A stretch of 64,000 bases of DNA. Source: Dendrophyllia cribrosa. Its lineage: Eukaryota > Cnidaria > Anthozoa > Scleractinia > Dendrophylliidae. The stretch covers positions 23,658,958 through 23,722,957 of the forward strand of contig JAJLRJ010000008.1 of NCBI GenBank assembly GCA_024195265.1, written 5' to 3'. A program made the translations under genes and the position numbers. Under the pieces are notes generated by a model. It did not search any database. It saw only the letters and a program-made list of their open reading frames with translations, and was not told the DNA's origin. Below, one piece after another: positions 29,740-42,000 of the stretch (the stretch's first letter is position 1; each line of letters starts with the position of its first letter).

Positions 29740-31160
29740 AAATTACTCACTTTCATCTCGAAGCGGCAAATGACACACGACAAAAGTTGGATTTTTGCAG
29801 TTCGCGAGAAAAACAAACGTGATGCTTAATCTCTCTATTATAGTGGTAAGTACGTAGAACCGTTGCGTAATAAACTTTATTTTTAGGAAAAAATCAGTGA
29901 GTTTGGCTTTAATGCTTTAATGACTTACTGCTAAAAACAGTAAAAACTATACTAGGAGGCCTAAAAAATAAGAAATACGAATTTAAAATTGTTTATATTA
30001 ATATTACAGTTTATATTACAGTGATTGGGGCAGCCGGTATTTACAAAAACCGCCACTTTAAAAATAGAGTGCAGACCAGATGTTGAAATAGAAAACGTTT
30101 TCCATGTTGTTATGGTAACACGAGAGGAAGTTTTGGAGAAAGAGAAATATCCGTGGAAACACGCGCCGGACGCGAGTGTTTTTCAGAGCCGTTTGGAATT
30201 ATCGAAAACTTTCATTAACATTTTTATAACATTCAGGGAACAGGGGAAGTTTTCTATTTCTTTCAATTATGTATATTAAGAGAGTTATGGTTAATGGTTC
30301 TCAACAACAAAACATAACGTTGAATAGTTACTCATTTGGCTGAACATATCTCTCCGTGAGTTGATATTCGCTCAGTTGAACATAGCTAAGGTTTAGTAAG
30401 GTTTAGCTACGTTCAACTGACCGAGAATTAACACACTTTTCTATACATTAAGTTAAAATATATAAACTTAGTATTTTCACTCTGTTTGGATAAAATACCG
30501 CAGATAAATTAATGAATGTCTAACTGTCGGTGGATGCTTTTGTTTTAAATGTTTTACTTACATATTCGTCTTGTTTGATGCAGCCAAGATGGCGAGAAAT
30601 GGGTGTGTTAAAGGAGCATTCGTCAGCCAGATATTGAAAAAAATCTTACGCGCTTTCAAAATAAAAGATGTTTTATTGATCGGTTTTTTATTGATTGGTT
30701 TTACAAATTGATTGATTTAATGAGATACGATTTCGTATTAGGGGGACAAAACGACGCACTTGATTAGAGGAAGTCTAACTAATGCACCTCTTTTTGAAAA
30801 AAGAAACCCGCAAGTAAGTATTATTAAAAATATTTTCAGTGTTAACTTGTAAAAAATATGGTATAAAATCCATCGCGTAACTGAAAATGCATAAAAATGG
30901 TAAATACAGACGTGCTTATACGTGTTTTAAACTCTAAGTACATTACTTTAATTTAATAGCCAACTAATGAAGATTTTAAAAAACTTTTTTTTGCACTTCA
31001 GTTCCGACTTTGATTTTTCTTCATCTTAAGTTTAGCTTTTGAGAACACGTTCAACGAGAGAAATGAGTCTTCTTTTAACTTTACATGTAAGGGCGCGTTC
31101 GAGTGGCAGAAACAGAAACAGTCCCTGAAAATCATTTGCTCAGGAAAATTTGCACCACAA
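29740..31160. other. Intergenic DNA, no gene seen
   Basis: A short frame at 30025-30279 has no domain or splice context. An imperfect inverted repeat (GCTCAGTTGAACATAGCTAA against TTTAGCTACGTTCAACTGA) sits near 30370-30422. Nothing else is recognised. Confidence 0.4.
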
Positions 31161-31162
31161 TA

Positions 31163-31438
31163 GAGCGATTTTCAATTGAGTGTCGAAAGTAATTTAGGGA
31201 TTGCTTTGGTTTTGCATTGCTACGCTTTGTGATTGGCTAAAAAATCTAGCGCCAAATTTTCAACCAATCAGAAGTAAGACCAAATCCAATCGTGACTTGC
31301 TCGCACGCGTTTTCCCGCGCATGGCGCCGGCTGCATGTATTTACTTCGAGTTCTGATTGGTTCATTGGATTATCTTCTTGTGTTGTGATTGGTCAGAGTA
31401 ATTACTTTGGTTTTACGACACTCAAATGATAACTGCGC
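31163..31438. mobile_element. TA-flanked MITE family M, copy 2
   Basis: TA on both sides. Ends GAGCGATTTTCAATTGAGTG and CACTCAAATGATAACTGCGC. Carries the paired TGATTGG boxes typical of the family. Confidence 0.8.
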
Positions 31439-31496
31439 TAATATCAGCCAAATCTTATACGATTATGATTTAAACGTATATACCTAATTCAATAAA

Positions 31497-31631
31497 GGTT
31501 GCTTTGACAATTGGTCATTGGTAATTGGTCATTGGCATTTGGGCATACGGAACACAATGCAATGCTTTGCTGGAGTGACCGCCAAACAATAGCTTCCCAA
31601 TGTCCAATTACCAAAGACCAAAGCAACCTTT
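31497..31631. mobile_element. Inverted-repeat MITE
   Basis: Arms AAAGGTTGCTTTGACAATTG and CAAAGACCAAAGCAACCTTT, inner arms with GGTCATTGG and CCAATGTCC. About 135 bp. Confidence 0.7.
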
Positions 31632-31875
31632 TTTTAATTAGGTGTATACGTCGTAGACGAATTAAACCGCCGGTTAATTAAGTCCGACTTATTTGACCTT
31701 TTTTGGTCCAAACCATGCTGCAATACTTAAAAAAAAAAACTCGCCTGCGCCTCGTTTTTCAACCCACTTCGCGGTGTTTGGAAATCTGATGAAACAGTGT
31801 CTCATGTTTGATATATTACATAAATCATGGTTTTGGAAACGAAAATCTTTGCAATTCCTTTAGACCCAGTTCGTT

Positions 31876-31992
31876 CTGATACGGTGGTAATTTATTACAA
31901 AAACTGGCCCATTATTTTTCGTTTTCTGTTAATACAAAAACATTTTTGGTTTTTGAAACGACACAAAACCACCGTGACACTGCCCTTTTAAA
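31876..31992. mobile_element. Short MITE family E, intact copy
   Basis: Begins ACGGTGGTAATTTATTACAA and ends AAAACCACCGTGACACTGCC. The same sequence is split by a LINE fragment at 34305-35225, which shows what the uninterrupted element looks like. Confidence 0.6.
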
Positions 31993-32037
31993 TTTCTAAG
32001 ACGGACATCGTCGGAGATGAGAAAAAGAAAGTTCAAT

Positions 32038-32229
32038 GGCCCTTATTGTAGATGAGTACGCCACGCCAACGTATCAGTGGTTTATCGCTTTCTCGACCCT
32101 AAAGTCTCGTTTTGATGTTTACGAGAACCTCTACGATGATGAGCGTAAACATCAAAACGAGACTATAGGGTCAAGAAAGCGAGAAACCGCTGATATGTTG
32201 GCGTGGCGTACTCATCTACGATAAGGGCT
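32038..32229. mobile_element. Foldback MITE family F, copy 2
   Basis: Same hairpin as 8236-8428: CCCTTATTGTAGATGAGTAC at one end and GTACTCATCTACGATAAGGG at the other, with central arms CGTTTTGATGTTTACGAGA and CGTAAACATCAAAACGAGA. Confidence 0.9.
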
Positions 32230-32917
32230 GTTTGCAGTAAAATCAGTGACTGAAGTGTGGTAGAAACCAACTTCAGGCGTACATCTTAGAGGGGTGTCCA
32301 TTTACAGACAATTGACTGTATTTAGTTTTCCATGGCTCAAAAATCCCGATATGAACGATTTTTCTTGAATATTCTGTGTATTTTTTATCTGGAATGCGGC
32401 CAAACACGCAACGTTAATACTGGATTTAATAGCGTAAATCGGCTTTCAAACAACCGGCTCCTGGAGTATAATGAAGTACTATTGTGTTATCTAGAACTGT
32501 CGATTATTTTGCGTTGTAATGAGGCGTAAGCTCGTTCCAGCTTCATGTTTTCCTGTAAAATGAAAATAACACCGTTATTAGCAGCAGGCTTTCCATGGTT
32601 TCTGAGTCGATGTCCTTCGGTAAAATGTTTCAGAACAGAAGTACCATTAAGGCCCGGACGGCACTACACGATGCAACATCGCGCGCAAGAATCGGCTTCT
32701 ACTCCTGCAACATTGCGCGCCACAATCTGATCGTTTGCCACTATCTGTTATATTGTTCAACATCCATCAGTCACGTCAGCAATGTTGTTGCACGACACCT
32801 TCACGAAAAGGGTAAATGCTGCATCGAGTGTCCGGGCCTTTAGTGTGTACGTTTTTTAGGGTAAGAAAACGACTGTCGTTGATGGCTAACGTGCGTCAGC
32901 ATTCGTTTTGTTTTTCT

Positions 32918-32941
32918 TTTATTTATTTATTTATTTATTGT
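32918..32941 (-). terminator. Poly(A) signal cluster for the coiled-coil gene
   Basis: On the minus strand, four to five overlapping AATAAA hexamers lie about 100 bp downstream of the predicted stop at 33043. They are well placed as the cleavage/polyadenylation signal, although the tract is also simply a (TTTA)n repeat. Confidence 0.5.
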
Positions 32942-33042
32942 TCTTGCTTTAACTGACGAAAAAGCCTTTTTCCGTGGGTAAAACGAGTCGAAAAAACCTC
33001 AAAACAAAACAAAAACCAATCCTGTCGCAGCCAGTTGGTAAC

Positions 33043-36000
33043 TTACGTTTTCTTGTTCACCTCACCTAAACCCTCTCCAAGGAGACAGCAATGGGGGAGG
33101 AAGACATATAATTCCTGTCTTAAAAGCTGAGAGCAGTTGAAATCTAAGACAAAGTTATCTAGAAGACTTACGGACATAAGTAATTTTGTTGTTTGGACGA
33201 CAACATGTCCCAGCCGTGTGACGCGAAATGCCCTTCCCTAAACAGAGTAAACACCAATATACAACTGCATAACAGGTGGATCACAAGTGGTACGCCAAGA
33301 ATGAAAGCCTATTACCTTCGTCGCGTGTGTGAGCATTTTCTGCAACTTGGTCATTTCCATCATCTTCTGGCTTAACATGGCTGCGTTTCTTTGCGCCTTA
33401 TCCTCCGACATCTGCAGCGTAACAAAATGAGGCACAATTGTGAGGGGGAAACCTTGTGAAAACTTTTCGTTTTTCCAAAACAGTGTATTATTACTAAAGA
33501 AACACTGCACATCCGTGACGCCTTCGTGTCTGTTCGTGAAACCTGACCCAAACTGGTCACATATGGCCAATGAAAACAAACGCAAATAGAGCAATGCCGG
33601 GACAATCAGAACTCGAACACGACGTTCAATCATTGCCGAGTGCGGGAAAAGTCAAGTAACGATTAGTTTTGCCTCTGATTGGTTGAAAAATCCCCGGGAT
33701 GTTTGATTGACTAGATCACGCCGCACTGAGCAGAAACAGCATGTATTGCATTGCATACTTGATGTAAACAGTGTAGGATGAACTCATGAACGGGATAAAA
33801 CATAAAAACGTTACCACAATACCTTGAGCGCAGCATGAAGCCTTCTGGCATCTTCCTCGTTGGCAGTAAACTGCAGAGAAAATGATATTATACCAATAAA
33901 GGAACAAATTTATACAGTTAAACTAAGAAAAAATAACTCCAAGGTTAAACCTACTGGTAACTTTGAAAAAATAGAAAATGAAAGAGCACAAGACGAAAGT
34001 TCTAATCAGTAGAGTTTATTCGAATGGGGCCACTTCCGGGTTTTTATTCACAGTCTCACAACTTAGCAAAACATTGTACGAATCAGCGGTTGACCCTGTT
34101 AAGTTCGACTAAAGGAGCGAATCGCTCCGACGAAGGGCTAGCGCTCGAAACGTCAGCTATCTGAATCTTTTTACGGTGGTCAATTTACCTTATCGACTCG
34201 GTCGATAAAACTAAATTCTCGTGTTTCATCCCCCCACCGACGCAGCACCACAGTTTCTCTAGAAACTAACCCCATTCATTTATTACTAGAGACACTCATC
34301 GACAGTTTTGGTACACTGGGGTGGTGATTTAGCACAAAACTGGAACATTATTTTACGGTTTCTGTTGGATGCCTACTTACACAAGAGCCTAAGGAGGGTA
34401 TTTAAAATCTACTGGCCAATGTGAATATCAAATGAGCAGATTACAATAAGAGCGGGTATGGAGGCAATAAGTGAGCAAGTGGCAAGGAGGAGAGGGACGC
34501 TGGGCCATGTCCATAGAATGGACCGTTATTCAGACCCACGTATTGCACTCACTTGGGTACCAGAAGGGAAAAGGAAACAAGAACGACCACGTGAGACATG
34601 GCGAAGGACAGTCGAAAGGGACCTTAAAGGGGCTATGTCGCGAGGATGGCGGGTCCGGTGGCTTTTTATCAAGTTGGCGGCCATTACTGTCGAATTCGCT
34701 GCAATCCGTTCCATCCCGTCGTATTGCGTGGAAGAATAGATCTCAAGTTTACAAATTAGTTAGAGTATTTACTTGACTAGATTTTTGTTAAATTATTTCT
34801 GCGATTTGTTAGTCGTACCTTCAAAAAAATTCGATGTCTTCCAGTAGTGGTGGAAGTTGGGGAGGAATTTAAAAGCGAAATCGATCGTGTGTTTGTTTAC
34901 CTCGCGTGGTTCGACACGAGTGCAAGCGCGATAAAACTTGCCGCGATCCGGGAGGGAACAATAGAAATTTGTTATGTGTGACGTCAGGTGACGTCACATG
35001 ACAGGAACTCATTGCGCAGACTCACCTTGCGACATAGCCCCTTTAAGGAGAGGCCGGGTTAAGAACCTGGACAGAAGCAGCCACAGCTGCAGAGGACAGA
35101 GTAGCCTGGAAACAAAGAGCACGCAGCCCTATTCTCCCCTTAGGAGATAAAGGAACATTGATGATGATGGATAATACAAAAACAGGTTTTGGTTCTTAAA
35201 ATGACAGTAAATCCTCGTGACACTTTCGTTTACGTTCTATCTTCGAAAGAATCTTACCGATTCAGTGGATACCACACTACATTGGCTATCATTCAGTGAT
35301 TCATTGTCAGATGATTTCCGTAGACTGTCATTTTGAGCCCGCAGTTGCTGTACTCTGCCCTGTAAGTGACGTAACAGTCTTGCTGTACTGTTGTCCTCTC
35401 CAAGCCTCGGACTGGGAGTTGTCGAGTTGAGACTGGTGCCTACACCGCTTTCTGTTGGAGATGAATGGCCATTTACCATGGGGCTGCCGGCGGGGGTCTG
35501 GGTAAAAACACGTGGAACGGTTCTTAATTTAAAGGGATAGTATCACGAGGTCGAAACTTGAAAACGTCGGCCCACTTTTCAAGTTTGATTCCGCAAATTC
35601 AAAAAGGCCGTCGAGAAGTGGAGGTATTTGTTGAATCAAAAAATCCGTTTTGATAGCCAAAAGAAAGAAAAAAATCACTTTTAACAGTAATATGTCCAAA
35701 ATTCCGGTGCAAGAATAGTGAACAGTGCCGCGCGTGGAACCTCGTGATACTATCCCTTTAATGTCTGATTTTTAACGACAGAAAGACAGATTTTTTGCGT
35801 ACTTACAGCAGCTTTGGCTTGCTTCAGTTCTTTTTCTAAACGATCTATGGTCTTCTGATAGGCCTGGGAATAAATTTAGAAAAATGTTACCACCACAAAT
35901 ACAGCACTTTTAAGCGAACGCAAAATTTGTTAAATCAGGGCATCATTTACCTAAATCTTTTATACATGGAATGTATACAAGGAATGACTTACTGTTCGCT

Positions 36001-39000
36001 CAGATTTGATCTGCAAAGTGTTCCTTTCACTATCTTCTTGATACTGTCTGTTAGAAAAGATTCATAGACATTTTGTTTTATTTAAATTACATGAACCAGT
36101 CCAATTTATACGATAAATTTGCGAAACAAGTAACTTTTCCGAATCCTACTTCCGACAATTACGGAACTTTCGGACAACATAACACGGAGATTCTTCTTCT
36201 TCTTGACTCTGTTTAATAGCTTCAAAATGATGTCCACTGTTTTATACTTTGCTATAAAAGAGGCAGTTTCAAGGCGAGACAGTAGACTCCTCGTCCTACC
36301 CCCCCCCCCCCCCCCCCCCCCCCCACTACCCCCACATGCGGCTAACACTGAAGGGTAGGGTGAGCAGACGACATATTCGATCAACTTACCAGCGAAGCCA
36401 TAAGACAAAATGCAACCATCATACTTAAAGATGAATTACAGTCCGTATTGCGCAATATCAGCTCGGCAATGTTTGTCAGACTCACAAACAAGGAACGTTT
36501 ACTAGCGAAAATGAAAATTACGGGACAAACTTACCTTTTCCTTCATTATTAACGTCAGATATCCTTGCCAAACAATAATAAGTAAAAGAACCCCAAAGTT
36601 TTCCCAAACCGACGTTTCAGCTCATCGAGCATTCGTAAATACAACGGCCGTAATGGCGGACTAACGGTTACTCCCATTTACTCCATGTATGCTATTACCG
36701 AAGTGTAACATATCAACAAATTCAAAACAAAAAATGAAAACAAACCCCGAGATTGCGCAGTACAGACTGTAATTCAGCTTTAAACAGAAAAAAAAAATTT
36801 TTTTTTACTTACTTCTTCATTCTATCTAATTCATCCTCCTAGAAAAAAATAAGAGAAAATTAAGCAATGTTTATAAAATCTGAGTTCAATAATAGCCGAC
36901 CGTATGTTACCTTTGCACTGAGGGCCTTTTTGAAGAGGTGTACTTGCTGGGGAGTAAGGTCTCCACTGCTTTGCTGCTAAAAACGAGAAGAGAAGCAACA
37001 ATATTAACATTTCTCACATAAGCACACCTTCTTAAAACGATCCAGATATCAAAATTTAAGAAAAATCCCAAATTTCATTTTGTAAAATATTTGAAAACAA
37101 ATGGTACCATGCAAAAGTACTGCTGAAGAGGTTTGATTTGAATGGTCACACCATGGGATTTCATCCACAGACTCAAAAGTTAGAACTACACTACATGTCT
37201 CAATAATTGACTCTGGGAGTGAAAGGGTTAAAAAATACAAAGGATTAAAAAGTCTGGGTTCTTTTGGTTTTGCTTCATGAGATTAGGCTTTGTGTAGTAT
37301 GAGTAAATAATAATAATAATACTGTACCTGTTTTCTGAGGGCCAGTTCTCTGTTGTTTTGTTCAAGCTCTTTTCGGGCTTCCATCAAATGCTGTCGCAGC
37401 TCTTCATTGTATGAACGAAGATTTAGCTGTAAAATATATATACAAAGAAAATTAGGACTTCGTTTGATGTCGACAAGAACAAAAAGAAAAACAACAGCTT
37501 TGGAGTGATCTAATCTTCATCTCAGAGAGGTTATTCTGTAAAGAAACACATTCCCTCTCCTCCCATCTTCCAAGCTCCAAAAAAATGAAACTCATAAGTA
37601 CCAGTGCATCTCTGGCAGGACTGTCCGTTGTCGACCTGGGACTTTCACCAATATAACTGCCCGATAAATTTCTGCGAAAAAAAATGAAAGAAAATTCCAT
37701 TTAGCAATACAAGACTAAAAGGGTGTTGTTTTACAAACGATCAAGGGAACACTTGCGATTAGATGATCTAAATAACACACTTATGTCTCATGTCTATTTA
37801 CCTAACAGGGGTGGTGTTGGCAGAATCTCCGAGAAGTGCAGCTGTTTTTCGACATTCTTCATTGATCTCCTTGGCCGTCTCTTTCTCAGATGTTTCTGCT
37901 AAAACGCTCAACTGAAGGAAACAGCAAACAACGTACATGTTAGTTAATCCCTGTAAAAACCTATTGAAAGTGTTGAATGTAAACACTTTTGGACGATAAG
38001 ACTATACAACTCTTTCATTGACTTCTATAAACGTCGAATAATCAACTGAAGCACCCCTCACCCCCGAAAATAACTCCTCGCGCCTCAGTCGCAAACCATT
38101 TTTTGTTTATAACATGTTTTAAAACATGATATCGTTTCCTGCAAAGGTACATGCTGTAATCCTTGATTCCTACTTTTTATTGTTACAGTATATTTAGAAA
38201 GATTTGTTTTGCATTTTACGACTGTTAAGCTTGGTTTGCATAACACTACGTATGCTGTGTTCACACTAGGGCGAAACATGTTTAGTCTGATCACGAATGA
38301 AACGTGTTTTACTATGAAAAATGTTCACATCAGGTGGTGCATTGCGCGAATCATGATCGAAACATGTTTACTCCGAGCATGATTGATTGATCTTACAAGG
38401 TTGTTTCGATCTAAGCCAGACCGAAAACACGTTAGCGCATATGTCGTCTCCTTCGTTCCCGAACAGCTTGACAAGTAGAGTAAACCGCAAAATCATACAA
38501 CAGTAAGTTAGAGCTATGTTTGTTTCGGTTTATGTGTAATTAGAGCAGTTTTCAATTGAGTGTCGAAAGTAATTACACAATTGCTTTGGTTTTGCATTGC
38601 TACGCTTTGTGATTGGCTAAAAAATCTCGCGCCACTTTCTCGACCAATCAGAAGTAAAACCAAAACCAATCGTGACTTGCTCGCACGCGTTTTCTCGCGC
38701 TTGGCGCCGTCGACATGTAAATAGGGACTTTAAGCAACGACGACGGCAACGCCAAGGAAAACGTCACTTGAAAAAAGGATTCACGCTATTTTAAACTACT
38801 TTGCAGTTGTTCCAATTTGTTCAGTTTGTCAGTTTGGCTTTCCCATTCAAACGGAGAAAGGAAAATTAACCGTCGTGGGTTCACGTTCTCCACAAAACCT
38901 ATAATTTGATCATTTGACGTTGTTGTTTTGCAGGGAACGGCAAAGAAATGTACCAAAATGTAAAACGCACGTGCAGAGGTATTGTTTTCGCTCATTAAGC

Positions 39001-42000
39001 CTATTGTTTTGTGCCGTTCTCGCTGCCGTCACCGTCGTGGTTGCTTAAGCTCCCTATTGCTTCGAGCTCTGATTGGTTCATTGGATTGTTTGCGACTGCT
39101 GCGATTGGTCAGAGTAATTACTTTGGTTTTGGTTTTACGACACTCAATTGAAAACTGCTCTATAAAGATTTTATGCGAGGTTTTGCCCGCGTCGTAAAAC
39201 AGTATATATTATAGAATCAAGCGTGAAACGTGTTTTGAAATTAACAAATATTGTGAACAATGAAATTGCAAACATGTTTAAGGGAAACATGTTTACTCTA
39301 AACATGTTTCGGTGGAACATAGGATATGACTTTCAGAACTTGCTTCTAATGCCAAGTTTTCGTCGGCTCAGTCACGGTTTTCCTTACCACAACCAAATGT
39401 AAAATAAACAAAAGTTCAATTACCTCCTGTATCTTGTCTCTCATTTTCACAATTTCCACTTTAGCCTCGTTCCTGACATGTGCCACAACATTCACCTTCT
39501 CCTGTTCAGCTTGCAGGTTCAGTTCACGTAACTTTTCTATTTCCTGTGTGCAAGCAATGTTAAATAGTGAGCAGAAGTAGCTAGTAACCATTAATCCTTT
39601 TCCTGTTTCAAGTCTTTGAGATACCCAAATAATGAGGTGTGTTCTCTAAGAGCTCTTACGCCAGCTTTTGGTCTCACTTTCAAGGATAGTCGTGTAATTT
39701 ACCGCCCCCTGGTTCGCTCAGTTGGTAGAGCGGAAGTCTGTTGAGCAGGAGGTCGCGGGTTCGAATCCCGGCTGGACCAACATCCGGGGTCTTAAAATAA
39801 CTGACGACGAAGGTACTGCCTTTGCTATTTCATCTGTAAATAATTAGACCTTCAGGTGGCTTCAGGTGGCTCGGATGACCACGCAGAAATGTCCGATGGG
39901 GTAGAGTCTACCTGCTATAGCTCAGAAGGAGGTTGGACACCCTATTGAGAATTATATAACGTAATTTTATTTTCAATAAATTTTTAAGTGTAAAAAAGAA
40001 AAACTAAAGTCCCCGCTCAGGATTGAACCTGTGACCCAGGCTAGGCTTGGGCGTACATAGCCTACCGTACCAGGGTACCACCTAGCTTCTCGGGTTGTGT
40101 AGGCCTAAATGTAACTATATAAACTGCTACTCCTAACCTTAACTGAAAGCTTACCAGATACTCCGTTATATATTCTCATTAAGGTGTCCGACCTCTTCTG
40201 AGCTATAGCATTTAGACTCTACCCTCCGATGGGGACGTATAAGAACCACTAAGGACGTAACAAAACCCTGGCTGTGGCCACCCTCAGTGCCATACATTGT
40301 TCATGGATGGGGTCAGTGGTGATGAGATGACCAATGGACCGATAGCGGCTGCCTGAGGCACCTTCATGAGCTGACTTCCGATCTCATTCTCATAAGTATA
40401 TGTAATGCACCTTGAAAAATGTGATTTGTGCGCTATATAAGACGTTGTTCATAACACCACTTTTCAGTAACAGAAAAGGCCTCGCTCGTTCGATTTCTGA
40501 TACGAACCAACTTGGCGGAAATACCGTTCGCCCGCACTGCCCATGAAGTAATCTATATATTCAGTATTAGTTGGGCGTGTTTGAAAGTGTGTCTTAAGCT
40601 TTCTTTTAACTTTCCGAGTTTAGTTACATTCCTAACGTCGGACAGCAGCATATTCCATACTCTAGCCCCGTTTGTCATAAAAGATCCTTGATATGTTTGT
40701 GTTTTTGCAAATGGTGAACAGAATAAATCTCTATTTCGAGTATTATACGAGTGTACACTATGCGCATCTCTAAATTCATTAAGCACTCGCATGTTTCATC
40801 CGCGGTTCACATTGGTCACTTTAGAAACGAGAAGGAAACTGGGCCGAGTGAACTTTCGCAACGACTTCTGGGACTGTTACTGGGGACAGAGACAAAACAA
40901 GCGTCCCCTGTAACGATCCCAGAAGTCATTGCGAAAGTTCACTCGGCCCAGTTTCCTTCTCGTTTCTAAAGTGGCGAATGAATGATATTTTATATATTCA
41001 CATTCAGTTGTAAAAAATCTTACAAACAACGTAAATGTGATAAATAACTGCTTAAAACTAACCTTTTTAATCTTGTTGACAGATGTATTCAGCTGAGTGT
41101 GCCCTTGTCTTTCGGCCTCAAGTTCTTCTCGTACTTGTTTTAAGGCGGACTCGTATTTATCGCGTATCTCCTCCAGTTTAGCCTGGTGTCGGGTTCGTTC
41201 TCGGTCTGTTGTCTCTCGCTCCTTCTCCAGTGCATTTCGAATCTGACACAAGAATTTAAGTCACACAACATAGCAAATGCTTTCAAACCAGGAGTATCAG
41301 TTACTTTTGGTTTTAGCGGCCGTTTATTACTGATATCATTACTTTCGGGAATTCGCTTCTTAGAAAGCTAAAATGTGCACCGTTTATGGGCCTATCCATC
41401 TTAATAGAGAGATTTATTTCAATTGATTGTCGAAAGTTATTCGCATTACTGCGCTTTGTAATTGGAAAAAAATTTGCGCCACTTGCCGAACCAATTGTGA
41501 CTGGCTCGCATGCGTGTTCCCGCGCTTGACGTCGGCGACATAAACCTGTTACAAGTTCTGATTGGTTTATAGGATTGTCTGTGTCTGTTGATTTTAAGGT
41601 ACTCGACCAAAAATCGCTCTTGAAATTTTCATTTTAATGTTTTACATACCGTATACCGGGCCAAGGTATTTTGAATTGAAACGTAAAATGTGTAAAACTT
41701 ACTGAAACAACAGTTTTTGTCGTCACTTACATGTTCTTGTGCTTCATTTCTCATTCTCTCTCCAAGTAATCGTGTGGCGTCTTCTTGTTGTCGAACCAGG
41801 CCTCTTAGCATTGCAATCTCATCATCTTTATTCTTTCGGGGGGAGAGAAAGAGAAAAAAGGAAGCTTGGGTCATAAACGCGTTTCTATAAAGTTTTGAGC
41901 CAGTGGCGTTTTCACGGGCTAAGCTACGGCTACATTCGTTAATGCGACAGAGAATTGACCGCTATTTATATGGCCGGCAACTCCGGTGAAATTCGATGTA

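Larger units (their letters stand above)
34305..35225. mobile_element. MITE family E, split by a LINE fragment
   Basis: The left half (34305-34366, ending TTACGGTTTCTGTT) and right half (35173-35225, starting AATACAAAAACAGG) join to give the element seen intact at 31876-31992. Confidence 0.65.

Noticed and set aside
30025..30279. 84-codon plus-strand frame
   Set aside because: No recognisable domain, no supporting splice sites, and composition similar to the flanks.
32545..32843. Overlapping 61- and 82-codon frames as a small gene
   Set aside because: Mutually overlapping frames without domain or context, and CpG-rich shadow sequence likely of repeat origin (ends in GGCCCGGAC / GTCCGGGCC inverted borders).
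33238..33633. 131-codon minus-strand frame as a separate gene
   Set aside because: Only the part 33316-33411 is coding, as an exon of the large coiled-coil gene. The rest is read-through into introns.
39705..39780. Apparent tRNA gene with clear D-arm and T-arm motifs
   Set aside because: The 7-bp acceptor stem does not pair and the sequence continues into a SINE body, so it is a tRNA-derived SINE head.
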